This document shows, one piece after another, positions 53,889 to 61,942 of a stretch of DNA of 64,000 bases. The translations under genes and the position numbers were made by a program. The DNA comes from a bacterium (GTDB lineage Bacteria; Electryoneota; RPQS01). The notes below the pieces were generated by a model that was not told the origin of the DNA, did not search any database, and saw only the letters and a list, made by a program, of their open reading frames with translations. Position 1 is the first letter of the stretch; each line of letters begins with the position of its first letter. The stretch is from positions 110,903-174,902 of the forward strand of contig JABWCQ010000010.1 of assembly GCA_013360195.1 (NCBI GenBank), in the 5' to 3' direction.

Positions 53889-54728
53889 TTAACTTAATCT
53901 GGTTAATATACCGGTTATTAATTGCGTGAATTTGCGCGCCGAGTCGTTCGCCACTTTCTGCACTTCATCGTGAGAGAGCTTGTCTTCTCCGATTCCCGAT
54001 GCGGCATTCGTTACACAGGAAATTCCCAATACCCGCAGCCCAAGCGCCGCCGCCGTGATGACTTCGGGCACCGTTGACATGCAGACACCATCAGCGCCAA
54101 GAGTCGCAAGCATTTTCACTTCTGCCGGCGTTTCATATGTCGGACCTAGCAGAGCGGCTAATGTTCCACGCTTTAGCTCTATTTTCTGTTCCAATGCGAC
54201 ATGTTCAGCCAACTCTTTCAATTCCGGATCGTAGCACCTGCACATGTCCGGCCAGCGCGCCTCTCCATTTGAAACAGGTCCTCGAAGCGGATTACGGAAC
54301 TGCAGATTGATATGGTCATCAATCAACATCAAATCCCCTGCGCAGAATCTCTTGCTGACTCCGCCCGAAGCGTTAGTTACAATCAGCGTTTTTGCTCCTG
54401 CGGCGTGCGCAAGCCGGACCGGTATCGCAACCTGTTCCGGCGAGTAGCCCTCGTACATATGTATTCTGCCCTTGAACGCTAACACGCGTGTACTGCCAGC
54501 CTTGCCCGCGACAATTCTGCCCGCGTGTCCCGCCACCGTTGACACCGGATACCCTGGAATGTCATCCGTGCTGATTCCCTTAGCATCTGTCAAAGTGTCC
54601 GCGTATGCACCTAAGCCTGAACCCAGAATGATGGCCACATCTGCGGTGCCCGGCAGATAGCTGGCAAGCGCTGAAATGTCCGCCTCATGCTCAGATACTC
54701 GAACACGTGCGTGCTGTCGAGCTGTCAT
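53889..54728 (-). CDS. punA: Purine nucleoside phosphorylase (trimeric type)
   Basis: Phosphorolyses inosine and guanosine to the base plus ribose 1-phosphate. The 279-residue protein has ILGSGLG (34-40), AGHAGR (66-71), KGRIHMYEGY (86-95, phosphate and base contacts), TNASGGV, and the base-binding ADGVCMSTVPEVITA and ISCVTNAASG segments. I start at 54728 (MTARQH), two bases after the stop of the nuclease gene; a longer open frame would add 76 implausible residues. It fits the salvage genes nupC, tdk and udk further right, though it faces them across a SulP gene. Confidence 0.9.
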   Translation of the reverse strand: MTARQHARVRVSEHEADISALASYLPGTADVAIILGSGLGAYADTLTDAKGISTDDIPGYPVSTVAGHAGRIVAGKAGSTRVLAFKGRIHMYEGYSPEQVAIPVRLAHAAGAKTLIVTNASGGVSKRFCAGDLMLIDDHINLQFRNPLRGPVSNGEARWPDMCRCYDPELKELAEHVALEQKIELKRGTLAALLGPTYETPAEVKMLATLGADGVCMSTVPEVITAAALGLRVLGISCVTNAASGIGEDKLSHDEVQKVANDSARKFTQLITGILTRLS

Positions 54729-54729
54729 A

Positions 54730-55269
54730 CTATTCTTTCCGATTGCGTTTTCTGAAATCGTGCGGTGATTCAAACTCGGGCTTGGGCGAAGTTCGTGCTG
54801 CTTCCAGACACTCTTCCGCGTAACGGTCAAGTCCTTGCTTACCGTAATGTGATACGGTTTCATATGCCAATCCAGCCCGAATAATCCGTGCATTGACGTT
54901 CTCTCCGTCCGCAAGCAGATAGCCCAGCCATCTCCCGTACCGATCCGGTTGTTCAATGCGAATTACCGACAGTTTGTTAGCCTTTTCTATCTGCTGCCGA
55001 AGATATTCCTCTGCGCGCGAACCCCACGGCTCCTGATTGCCGTTGTGAAACGGTGAATCTTTCTCCGCGCAGTCTATTCCCAGCATTCGCACTTTTTGCC
55101 CGCGCCATGTAAACGTGTCACCGTCCTTCACCTCGATATCGGTCTTCTGAACCGTTGTTTCGCGAAACGGCAGAATCGTGTCCGGTGACGAGTGACGGCA
55201 CGCGGACAACAGCAGTAATAGACTTACAAAGCCAAGGGAAAAAACTTGCAAAATTCTCTGTCTTCGCAT
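54730..55269 (-). CDS. Thermonuclease-family nuclease lipoprotein
   Basis: A 179-residue staphylococcal-nuclease-type protein, probably cleaving DNA or RNA in the periplasm or at the surface. The N-terminus is a lipoprotein signal (MRRQRILQVF, then LLLLLSAC with Cys24). Catalytic features: VKDGDTFTWRGQKVRMLGID (about 47-66) with calcium-site Asp residues, and the EQPDRYGRWLGYL segment carrying the second arginine. Its start lies 13 bp from the divergent SulP start, so the two genes must have promoters inside each other's coding sequence or share a leaderless arrangement. Co-transcribed with the PNP gene downstream. Confidence 0.9.
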   Translation of the reverse strand: MRRQRILQVFSLGFVSLLLLLSACRHSSPDTILPFRETTVQKTDIEVKDGDTFTWRGQKVRMLGIDCAEKDSPFHNGNQEPWGSRAEEYLRQQIEKANKLSVIRIEQPDRYGRWLGYLLADGENVNARIIRAGLAYETVSHYGKQGLDRYAEECLEAARTSPKPEFESPHDFRKRNRKE

Positions 55270-55282
55270 ATATTGATTGCTT

Positions 55283-56944
55283 ATGTTACGCCCAAAGCTC
55301 TGGACTACGCTCGAATCCTATGATCGGCGGCAATTCTCCCGCGACCTCATCGCCGGTGTAATCGTCGGAATTGTCGCCCTGCCGCTTTGCATCGCCTTTG
55401 CCATCGCCTCAGGCGTGTCGCCCGAACGCGGACTCATCGCTGGTGTCGTCGGCGGTTTTCTGGTTTCCCTCCTTGGAGGCAGCCGTGTTCAAATCGGCGG
55501 CCCTGCAGGGGCGTTTGTTGTTATCGTCTTCGGTATCATCGCAGAATACGGCCTTGACGGACTGATTGTCTCGACATTTCTCGCCGGCATTCTGCTTATT
55601 GTCTTCGGCAGATTCAAACTCGGCAGCGTGATCAAATTCATTCCGCTTCCCGTCGTTACGGGTTTTACCAGCGGAATTGCCATGATCATCTTCGTTTCGC
55701 AGATCGCTGATATCTTCGGCATGAAACTCGAAGGTCAAACCGCGAACTTCTTCGAGAAAATCTACTTCCTGTGGCTCGCGTCCGGTTCAATCAATCCAAC
55801 GGCGTTGTTAATCGGTGCGGGCAGCGTGTTCTTCCTGATGATCTGGCCGCGCTTTTCACATGTGATTCCAGGTTCCATAGTCGTTCTGGTCGTTACGACG
55901 GGATTGGTGCACTTCCTGAATCTCAATGTCGAGACGATCGGTTCCCGCTTTGGTGAGATTCCATCCATGCTTCCCATGCCGCAAGTGCCCGACTTGACCT
56001 TCGCGGAAATCAGGCACCTTGTTTCACCCGCCATTACGATTGCCGTCCTTGTGGCCATTGAGTCGCTGCTCTCCGCCGTTGTCGCGGACGGTATGGTCGG
56101 CGGAAGACATCGATCGAACATGGAACTTGTCGCGCAGGGCGTCGCAAATATCGGCAGCTCCGTCTTTGGCGGTCTGCCTGTCACCGGTGCCATAGCCAGA
56201 ACGGCCACTAATGTCAGGAACGGCGGCCGCTCTCCCGTTGCCGGCCTTGTGCATGCGGTCACGCTGCTGTCGTTGATGCTGGTCTTCGGTTCTTTCGCTC
56301 AGATGATTCCGCTCGCGGCACTGGCTGCCATTCTGGTCGTCGTCGCCTATAACATGTTCGAATGGCACTCTTTCGTTGCTATGCTGCGCGGACCAAAGAG
56401 CGATGTTGCCGTGCTTCTTACAACACTTGCACTGACCGTCGTGCTCGACTTGACCGTCGCCATTGAAGTCGGTATGGTCATGGCCGTGTTCCTATTCATG
56501 AAGCGCATGTCCAGTGCAACGGAAATCGAGATTTTCTCCAGCGAAATGCGCGACCCGAGCCCTGCCGAAGAGCAGGATGTGCTCGACCGAAGCGCCATTC
56601 CCAACGGCGTGCAGGTCTATGAAATCAATGGGCCGTTCTTCTTCGGTGCGGTCTACAAATTCAAAGAAGCGATGCACATCGTCTCCCGCGCTCCAAAAGT
56701 CAGAATCATCCGCATGCGCAAAGTCCCCGTGATGGACAGCTCCGGCATGCAGGCGCTTGTTGAGGTCTTTCACGCTTGCCGGAAGGAAGGAAGCGTCATG
56801 CTGATTTCCGGCATCAACAAACAGCCGCGCGATGTCTTGGAGCGAGCCGACTTGATTCAACAATTCGGAGAGGACAATATTCTCCCGACATTCGATGAAG
56901 CTATCGTCCGCGCTAAACACATTCTCGCCGTCCAACCCTCTTGA
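55283..56944 (+). CDS. SulP-family inorganic anion transporter with STAS domain
   Basis: A 553-residue transporter, sulfate or bicarbonate being the usual cargo. About 12-14 membrane spans fill residues 20-420. Signature segments include RRQFSRDLIAGVIVGIVALPLCIAFAIASGV (17-47), GGSRVQIGGPAGAFVVIV, and the GGLPVTGAIARTATNVRNGGRSPVAG block. A STAS domain occupies about 445-553 with the MDSSGMQALVEVF motif. Start at 55283 (MLRPKLWT); TTG at 55277 would add two residues. No Shine-Dalgarno is visible. Specificity cannot be read from sequence. Confidence 0.92.
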   Translation: MLRPKLWTTLESYDRRQFSRDLIAGVIVGIVALPLCIAFAIASGVSPERGLIAGVVGGFLVSLLGGSRVQIGGPAGAFVVIVFGIIAEYGLDGLIVSTFLAGILLIVFGRFKLGSVIKFIPLPVVTGFTSGIAMIIFVSQIADIFGMKLEGQTANFFEKIYFLWLASGSINPTALLIGAGSVFFLMIWPRFSHVIPGSIVVLVVTTGLVHFLNLNVETIGSRFGEIPSMLPMPQVPDLTFAEIRHLVSPAITIAVLVAIESLLSAVVADGMVGGRHRSNMELVAQGVANIGSSVFGGLPVTGAIARTATNVRNGGRSPVAGLVHAVTLLSLMLVFGSFAQMIPLAALAAILVVVAYNMFEWHSFVAMLRGPKSDVAVLLTTLALTVVLDLTVAIEVGMVMAVFLFMKRMSSATEIEIFSSEMRDPSPAEEQDVLDRSAIPNGVQVYEINGPFFFGAVYKFKEAMHIVSRAPKVRIIRMRKVPVMDSSGMQALVEVFHACRKEGSVMLISGINKQPRDVLERADLIQQFGEDNILPTFDEAIVRAKHILAVQPS

Positions 56945-56961
56945 CGGAATCCCGTGCTGCC

Positions 56962-56992
56962 AAAAAAGTCCGCGTAGCTCGCGGACTTTTTT
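56962..56992. terminator. Bidirectional intrinsic terminator
   Basis: Perfect 13 bp stem AAAAAAGTCCGCG/CGCGGACTTTTTT with a 5 nt loop. A U run follows on both strands, serving the SulP gene from the left and the nucleoside transporter gene from the right. Confidence 0.92.
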
Positions 56993-56996
56993 CTTT

Positions 56997-58247
56997 CTAC
57001 TCTGCTGACAGCACGCCCGCTATTGCCGCCGTCTGCAAACTTACCATTGCACCGGCAATCATCGCCTTCAGGCCAAGTTGCGCCAAATCCGTCCGCCGCT
57101 CGGGAGCGAGACTTCCGATTCCTCCAATTTGAATCCCTATCGAAGAGAAGTTGGCGAAACCACACAACGCATACGAGGCAAGCATAATCGTCCGCGGCGA
57201 CAATACGCCTTCCTTCATCAGATTCGACATCTCCACGTACGCCACAAACTCGTTGATCGAGATTTTCGTTCCCACAAGATACGCGAAATCCTTGCACTCG
57301 GATATCGGAACTCCAAGTATGAATCCGATCGGCCACAATAGATACGAGAAAATCTCACGCAGACTTTCGGGAAACCAGCCAATTCCGACTCCGCCAAGCA
57401 GTCCCGAAGTCCAGGCCAGGAAGGCGTTGACAACCGCGATGAGAGCGATGAATGCAAGCAGCATCGCGCCCACGTTGACTGCAAGTCCCAATCCGTCTCG
57501 TGCACCTGTTGCCGCGGCATCGATGACATTCGCCTGCTTCGGCATTTCAGGCATATGCAGCTTCCCTGCGGTTTCCGGTTTTTCGCGCTCGGGCAGGAAT
57601 ATTTTGGAGAAAATGAGCGCGCCGGGAGCCGCCATGACGGACGCGGCCAGCAAGTGTTTCGCAGGTACGCCGAGCAAAATATACCCCGCCATCACGCCGC
57701 CGGCAACGGTTGCGAAGCCGCCGACCATGATAGCATTTAGTTCACTGCGTGTCAGCGTTTTCAAAAACGGACGCACAAGAAGCGGCGCTTCCGTCTGACC
57801 CAAAAAGATGTTCCCCGCTGCGGAAAGCGATTCAGCCCCCGAAGTGCCCATCGTCTTGGTCATCACCCACGCCAATCCCTTCACTATCTTTTGCACAACT
57901 CCGAAGTAATACATCACTCCCATGAATGCGCCGAAGAAAATAATGGTCGGCAGGATCGCAAAAGCGAATTGAAATCCAAAGGTCTCCTGATACTCCTGCT
58001 TGACCATATTGCCGAACAGAAAAGCCGCGCCTTCCGTTGCGAAGCTCAGGAACTTTGTCACCAGCTCACCCAGCGAGGCGAACAAGTCGCGGCCCCACGG
58101 AGTCCAGAGGATTAGAACAGCAAACAAAAGCTGTAAACCGGTACCCCAAAGCACAACGCGCCACGGGAAGTTTTTCCGGTCTGCAGACAGAGCATAGGCA
58201 ATACCGAGTAAAATCGGTATCGCGATCAGGGATTGTAGTCGTTCCAA
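56997..58247 (-). CDS. nupC: Concentrative nucleoside transporter (CNT/NupC)
   Basis: A 416-residue inner-membrane symporter importing nucleosides with protons or sodium. About 8-10 spans are visible. The CNT signature is the GNIFLGQTEAPLLVRPF segment (about 145-161) followed by TRSELNAIMVGGFATVAGGVMAGYIL and later a NEFVAYVEMS motif with cation- and nucleoside-binding side chains. It begins 3 bp after the tdk stop, in an operon udk-tdk-nupC that couples import to phosphorylation. Which nucleosides it favours is unknown; the neighbours suggest pyrimidines. Confidence 0.94.
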   Translation of the reverse strand: MERLQSLIAIPILLGIAYALSADRKNFPWRVVLWGTGLQLLFAVLILWTPWGRDLFASLGELVTKFLSFATEGAAFLFGNMVKQEYQETFGFQFAFAILPTIIFFGAFMGVMYYFGVVQKIVKGLAWVMTKTMGTSGAESLSAAGNIFLGQTEAPLLVRPFLKTLTRSELNAIMVGGFATVAGGVMAGYILLGVPAKHLLAASVMAAPGALIFSKIFLPEREKPETAGKLHMPEMPKQANVIDAAATGARDGLGLAVNVGAMLLAFIALIAVVNAFLAWTSGLLGGVGIGWFPESLREIFSYLLWPIGFILGVPISECKDFAYLVGTKISINEFVAYVEMSNLMKEGVLSPRTIMLASYALCGFANFSSIGIQIGGIGSLAPERRTDLAQLGLKAMIAGAMVSLQTAAIAGVLSAE

Positions 58248-58250
58248 GTG

Positions 58251-58862
58251 TTACCCTTGAGGTGTGGAGAGAGGGAGTTGCTCCTGCGCGGCTTCTTCAT
58301 GCACAGGATCGGGAGGAACAAAGCATTTACGGCAGCGTGCTTCGTACGCTTCAGTTGCGCCAACAAGCACACGCTCATTCGAGGCTATTACGCGCTGCGT
58401 ATGCTTGGCCGGATTGCCGCAGCACACGCAAATCGCCAGCGTTTTGTCAATGTATTCGGCAATCGCCAAAAGCTGCGGAATCGGATCAAACGGCTCGCCG
58501 CGATAGTCCGTATCCAGTCCGGCACAGATCACCCGCTTCCCCTGATCGGCAAGCTTTTGCACCACTTCAATTAAGTCTCTCCCCAGGAATTGCGCTTCGT
58601 CAATGCCAATCACATCGGCATGCTGCGCAAGCTCAAAAATCTCCCAAGGCGAGGTCACAAGTTTCGAGGGAATCGTCAGCCGCGAGTGACTTACTATCTC
58701 ATCCTTGGCATATCGGTTGTCAATCTGCGGCTTGAATATCTCTACCCGCAATTTCGCAATCTGCGCGCGCACCAATCTGCGGATCAACTCCTCGGTCTTC
58801 CCCGAGAACATCGGTCCGCAAATCACTTCTATCCAGCCTGTATTATGAGGGAAGTGGTGCAT
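58251..58862 (-). CDS. tdk: Thymidine kinase
   Basis: Phosphorylates thymidine in pyrimidine salvage. The 203-residue type II enzyme has the P-loop [14 protein letters not shown] (15-28), the Walker B/DEAQF motif (about 88-92), the lid with DTDYRGEPF, and the zinc ribbon with cysteines in CVCCG and RCRKC. Its start directly follows the udk stop. Confidence 0.95.
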   Translation of the reverse strand: MHHFPHNTGWIEVICGPMFSGKTEELIRRLVRAQIAKLRVEIFKPQIDNRYAKDEIVSHSRLTIPSKLVTSPWEIFELAQHADVIGIDEAQFLGRDLIEVVQKLADQGKRVICAGLDTDYRGEPFDPIPQLLAIAEYIDKTLAICVCCGNPAKHTQRVIASNERVLVGATEAYEARCRKCFVPPDPVHEEAAQEQLPLSTPQG

Positions 58863-59489
58863 TTAAACTGAGATCTTTCTTTCAAGAAGATTTGCTATTC
58901 TCTCCGCCACTCTCTTTACCGCCGCATGAATCTCCGTCCCCTCTTCAATCACAATATCCGCAAACTGCTTCGAAGGCTCGACGAATTCCCAATACATCGG
59001 CTCAACCTGAGTCGTGAATTGACGAATGACTTCCTCTTCTGTCCGCGCGCGGAACGTCGTGTCTCGTTCTATTCTCCGCTTCAGACATATCTTGGGCAGA
59101 GAATCCAAATATACTTTTAAGTTCATGCGCGAACGCAGTTCCGGTTCGTGCAGCACCAGAATTCCGTCCAACAGAATGACGTCCGCCGCGTGCACCCTTG
59201 TCCCGGTGTGTTTGCGCAAATGCGTCGTGTAGTCATATTCCGGTACCACCACAGACTCTCCGGCCAACAACCGGTCAAGATGACGGCACAGCAACGGCGT
59301 TTCGAATGCATCCGGGTGGTCAAAGTTGTGCAGTGCGCGTTGCTCGAGACTCATGCCGTGAAGTTCACGGTAGTAGCTATCCTGTAGCACCCATAGCACC
59401 CGGTCAGGTCCAAGTGCGTGGACGAGGCCGTGTGCTAACGTACTCTTGCCGCTGGCAGAGGCGCCCGCGATCCCGACAAGGACAGGCAT
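58863..59489 (-). CDS. udk: Uridine kinase
   Basis: Phosphorylates uridine and cytidine to the monophosphates. The 208-residue protein has the P-loop GIAGASASGKST (6-17), QDSYYRE with FDHPDAF, the DYTTHLRK lid and the RRIERDTTFRARTEEEVIRQF segment typical of uridine kinases. First gene of the salvage operon; its stop abuts the tdk start. Confidence 0.95.
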   Translation of the reverse strand: MPVLVGIAGASASGKSTLAHGLVHALGPDRVLWVLQDSYYRELHGMSLEQRALHNFDHPDAFETPLLCRHLDRLLAGESVVVPEYDYTTHLRKHTGTRVHAADVILLDGILVLHEPELRSRMNLKVYLDSLPKICLKRRIERDTTFRARTEEEVIRQFTTQVEPMYWEFVEPSKQFADIVIEEGTEIHAAVKRVAERIANLLERKISV

Positions 59490-59552
59490 AGTGCTGTAAT
59501 CTACGGAGCTTACTCCGAAGTCGCAAGAAAAAAAGTAGGAGAGAACTGGAGC

Positions 59553-60176
59553 TTACTTCAGCAGAACCAGCCGGCGAACACCGGACTGGCCGGGAGAGAG
59601 GCGATAAGAGAGGAAATAGGTCCCACTGGACCAACTGGAACCGTCGAGCCGCCATTGATGCGTTCCCGGCGGCAGTTGACCGTCCGCCAGCAAGTGTACG
59701 GAACGGCCAAGGATATCAAAAACTTCAAGCCGAAGGTGTGCGGCCTCCGGCAGATTCATCGAAAGAGTTGATAAGGGATTGAAGGGATTGGGCGCGAGTG
59801 ACAATTCAAACTCGCTTGACTGAGTCGTTGCCTTTTCTGGTCCGGACGGCTTCCGGTCGTCCAGCAATATCTGCATTGGCTTTCCAACCACAGGCTTAAA
59901 TTCATAGGAAAAGGCCAGCCCCCCCTGCTCCCAGCGAATGGAGAATGTCCCCTCCGAAGCGTGCCGGGGCAAGACGAGCGGATCTGAGACGATACATTCC
60001 CGGCGAATATCATAGCGGCTGCGCAGTTTCAGTTCGCGTTCCCACGAACCCGACTCATTTGACACGATGACACTTCCCGGCGCATCGCTGCGAATATCCG
60101 TGAATCCTACCTGCACCCATTGGCCGAAGACAATCCCCGGCCAAATGCCCATGAATAATACCCCCCACGCCTTCAT
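59553..60176 (-). CDS. Small secreted protein with T9SS sorting tail
   Basis: A 207-residue exported protein: signal peptide (about 1-19, MKAWGVLFMGIWPGIV), a domain of about 100 residues with many charged strands, and a type A sorting tail beginning at LAPNPFNPLSTLSM (about 127-140) with VFDILGRSVHLL and a final VRRLVLLK. Surface export by type IX secretion is implied; role unknown. It lies 63 bp upstream of udk on the same strand and could be co-transcribed with it. Confidence 0.82.
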   Translation of the reverse strand: MKAWGVLFMGIWPGIVFGQWVQVGFTDIRSDAPGSVIVSNESGSWERELKLRSRYDIRRECIVSDPLVLPRHASEGTFSIRWEQGGLAFSYEFKPVVGKPMQILLDDRKPSGPEKATTQSSEFELSLAPNPFNPLSTLSMNLPEAAHLRLEVFDILGRSVHLLADGQLPPGTHQWRLDGSSWSSGTYFLSYRLSPGQSGVRRLVLLK

Positions 60177-60204
60177 CTTTCATTGCCCCCTGTCAGCCAA
60201 AAAA

Positions 60205-60235
60205 CAAAGGCCTGCACACCTGTTCGGGGTGCGCA
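60205..60235 (-). terminator. Weak intrinsic terminator
   Basis: TGCACACC pairs with GGTGCGCA with one mismatch across a 7 nt loop, followed by TTTGTTTTTT on the minus strand; about 40 bp past the stop at 60273. Confidence 0.5.
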
Positions 60236-60272
60236 AACCCTTCCATTACAACCACAAAACTGACCCTCCGAG

Positions 60273-60896
60273 CTACTTTTTTGGCCGTGGCTTCGATTTG
60301 CCAAACGACCAGTTGAGCTCCTGTGGGCCGGAGTAATTCCGGGACGATAACCGTACGAGTCCGCCGCCTTGATCACCAATTGTCGAAACATATTCACGTG
60401 TGTCCTGATAGAACGGTGCCTTGGATGGGTCACCACCTTCCCACAATCGCAAATAATATACCCTGTCGTCAACGAATGGAATAAAGAACTTTGCGGAGAC
60501 AAACTGACCCGTATTCCCCTCCATCGTCGGCGGATATTCCAGCCCGCCAAGATATAGAATATTGAAGTTTCCAAGTGCCAATGAGTCGTCTCCTCCAGGA
60601 CTGCCATCCGGATTTGGCGGATCCTGCACCCCGTTCCCGCCGTCCATAATCAATTGAATCAAGGCACCATGCGAATGCGGAGCATCTTTGCTGTTCAAAA
60701 CTGGCCTTTCCGAGTACATCAAAACAAGCATATTAAACGGATTCCCCATCTCAACGTCCCGAGTCGGCGTCTCCTCCGTGTCCACATAGATTTCACGGCC
60801 CTTCATCGTTTCTCTTGCCATCGCCTGCGTCGAAATCAGCGCCATTAACAGCGCAAACCATGCGAATCGCAACACCATGTTTCGTTTTGCCAGCAT
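60273..60896 (-). CDS. Secreted protein of unknown function
   Basis: A 207-residue exported protein. Start at 60896 (MLAKRNMV), with AGAGGA nine bases upstream; the signal peptide ends near AMARE. The mature part has HGALIQLIMDGGNGVQDPP, a glycine- and proline-rich linker, and VYYLRLWEGGDP, ending in a basic tail KSKPRPKK. It resembles the protein at 63126-63653 in layout: both have a domain with a (D/N)G-x-V strand, a Pro-rich acidic linker and a YYLR-[WI]YE/WE strand, so the two flank the selenoprotein pair as likely paralogues. Domain family not recognised. Confidence 0.75.
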   Translation of the reverse strand: MLAKRNMVLRFAWFALLMALISTQAMARETMKGREIYVDTEETPTRDVEMGNPFNMLVLMYSERPVLNSKDAPHSHGALIQLIMDGGNGVQDPPNPDGSPGGDDSLALGNFNILYLGGLEYPPTMEGNTGQFVSAKFFIPFVDDRVYYLRLWEGGDPSKAPFYQDTREYVSTIGDQGGGLVRLSSRNYSGPQELNWSFGKSKPRPKK

Positions 60897-60923
60897 CAAG
60901 TGGTTTCCTCTTTTCAACATCTG

Positions 60924-61865
60924 CTATTTCCGGGGCTTAATCTTAGATGCCGCGATTTTCTGCTCATACGTCGTATCCGCCGCTATCTTCACGTCCAAGG
61001 TTTCCCGGACTGCGCGAACACTCGTCGAATCATGACTCTCAACCGGCATCTGCATGTAGTCCCCATAGTACCCCTTGCCTCCGCACGCGGCAAGTACCGT
61101 CGTCCCGTAGGTCTCCTGCTTGAAAACCAGTGGGCTCGACGTCACGATCAGATCCACATAAGGATACGCCATCGCCAGCGATGCCGCTTCCTCCTTCGTG
61201 AAATCCCCTATAATCGTAATATGGTCAGTCCGCTTCTTTAACTTCTTCATCAGCTTCTGCTGCTCGTACGGCGAAGTGACCTTGACATCTGCCGTATCCG
61301 GGCACAACCGCATCGCCCGCTCAGGGATCAACCCGACGATCGCCATCCGGACTCCATTGCGCTCGAACCACTTGTACGGTTCGAACAACGGCTTCTTTGA
61401 ACGTTTTCCGTGAAACAGGTTCGCAGCGATTATGGGAACGCCGTTGTCCCGTGCCGCAATCCACGTGCTGATAGGAGTATTCAAATCCTGCTCGCCCAGC
61501 GTAATCGCATCGTAATGCTCCTGCCGGTAAAAATCGAGCAAAATGTCTCTCCGTTGCGCGGCCTCTGCGTCATTGGCCATCGTCACGATATTCCCGGCAT
61601 CCACCAGCGCTGTCGCGATACTGTCTGTCCGGCTCTTGTGTAAAAAGGTAGCCCGCCGGGCCAACCCGCCTTTACGCGAGCCTCACCCGCACGGCTCGAC
61701 GTGACCCTTGAATTGCCCTGAATAGATGACTCGCGCCTCCGCGTTCTTCGACCCCTGCTTCGCTGCAAGCATGAGCTGTGAGAACACCAGGACACTCGCC
61801 GCCAACAGTAACATTCCGGTCACGCCGACCGATCCTCGGCGGCATCTCTGTCGATTAAATCTCAT
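60924..61865 (-). CDS. Candidate selenoprotein, UshA-like, second of tandem pair (in-frame UGA)
   Basis: Read through one internal UGA at codon 61 (61683-61685), this is a 313-residue exported protein from the ATG at 61865. The N-terminus is a hydrophobic signal (about 14-34). The context is SGQFKGHVEPCG-UGA-GSRKGGLARRATFLHK, then a domain like that of its paralogue with DAGNIVTMAND, RQEHYDAITLGEQDL, VPIIAANLFHGK and RMAIVGLIPE blocks of the UshA/5'-nucleotidase N-domain. The phosphatase metal motif is degenerate (SGQFKG where TNDxHG is expected), so a thiol/selenol role is more likely than phosphohydrolysis. In a normal annotation it would be split at 61683. Selenocysteine is inferred; see findings. 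Confidence 0.72.
61649..61663 (-). promoter_or_regulatory. Candidate bacterial SECIS hairpin of the second paralogue
   Basis: UGGCCC-GGC-GGGCUA: 6 pairs (one G-U) with a 3 nt loop beginning with G. The loop starts after exactly 25 nt from the UGA. Loop size, G position and distance match the known bacterial pattern (apical loop 3-14 nt, G in the first two positions, 16-37 nt from UGA). The pairing may partly reflect conserved codons. Confidence 0.55.
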
Positions 61866-61899
61866 CACCAGTGCGATATTAGTGGCTGACTCAAACAAA

Positions 61900-61923
61900 G
61901 AGAGCGGCATCACAGCCGCTCTC
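61900..61923 (-). terminator. Intrinsic terminator between the tandem paralogues
   Basis: Perfect 9 bp stem GAGAGCGGC/GCCGCTCTC with a 6 nt loop, followed by TTTGTTTG on the minus strand, just past the stop at 61943. Confidence 0.75.
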
Positions 61924-61942
61924 ATGCTAATGTGCGTTCTGC

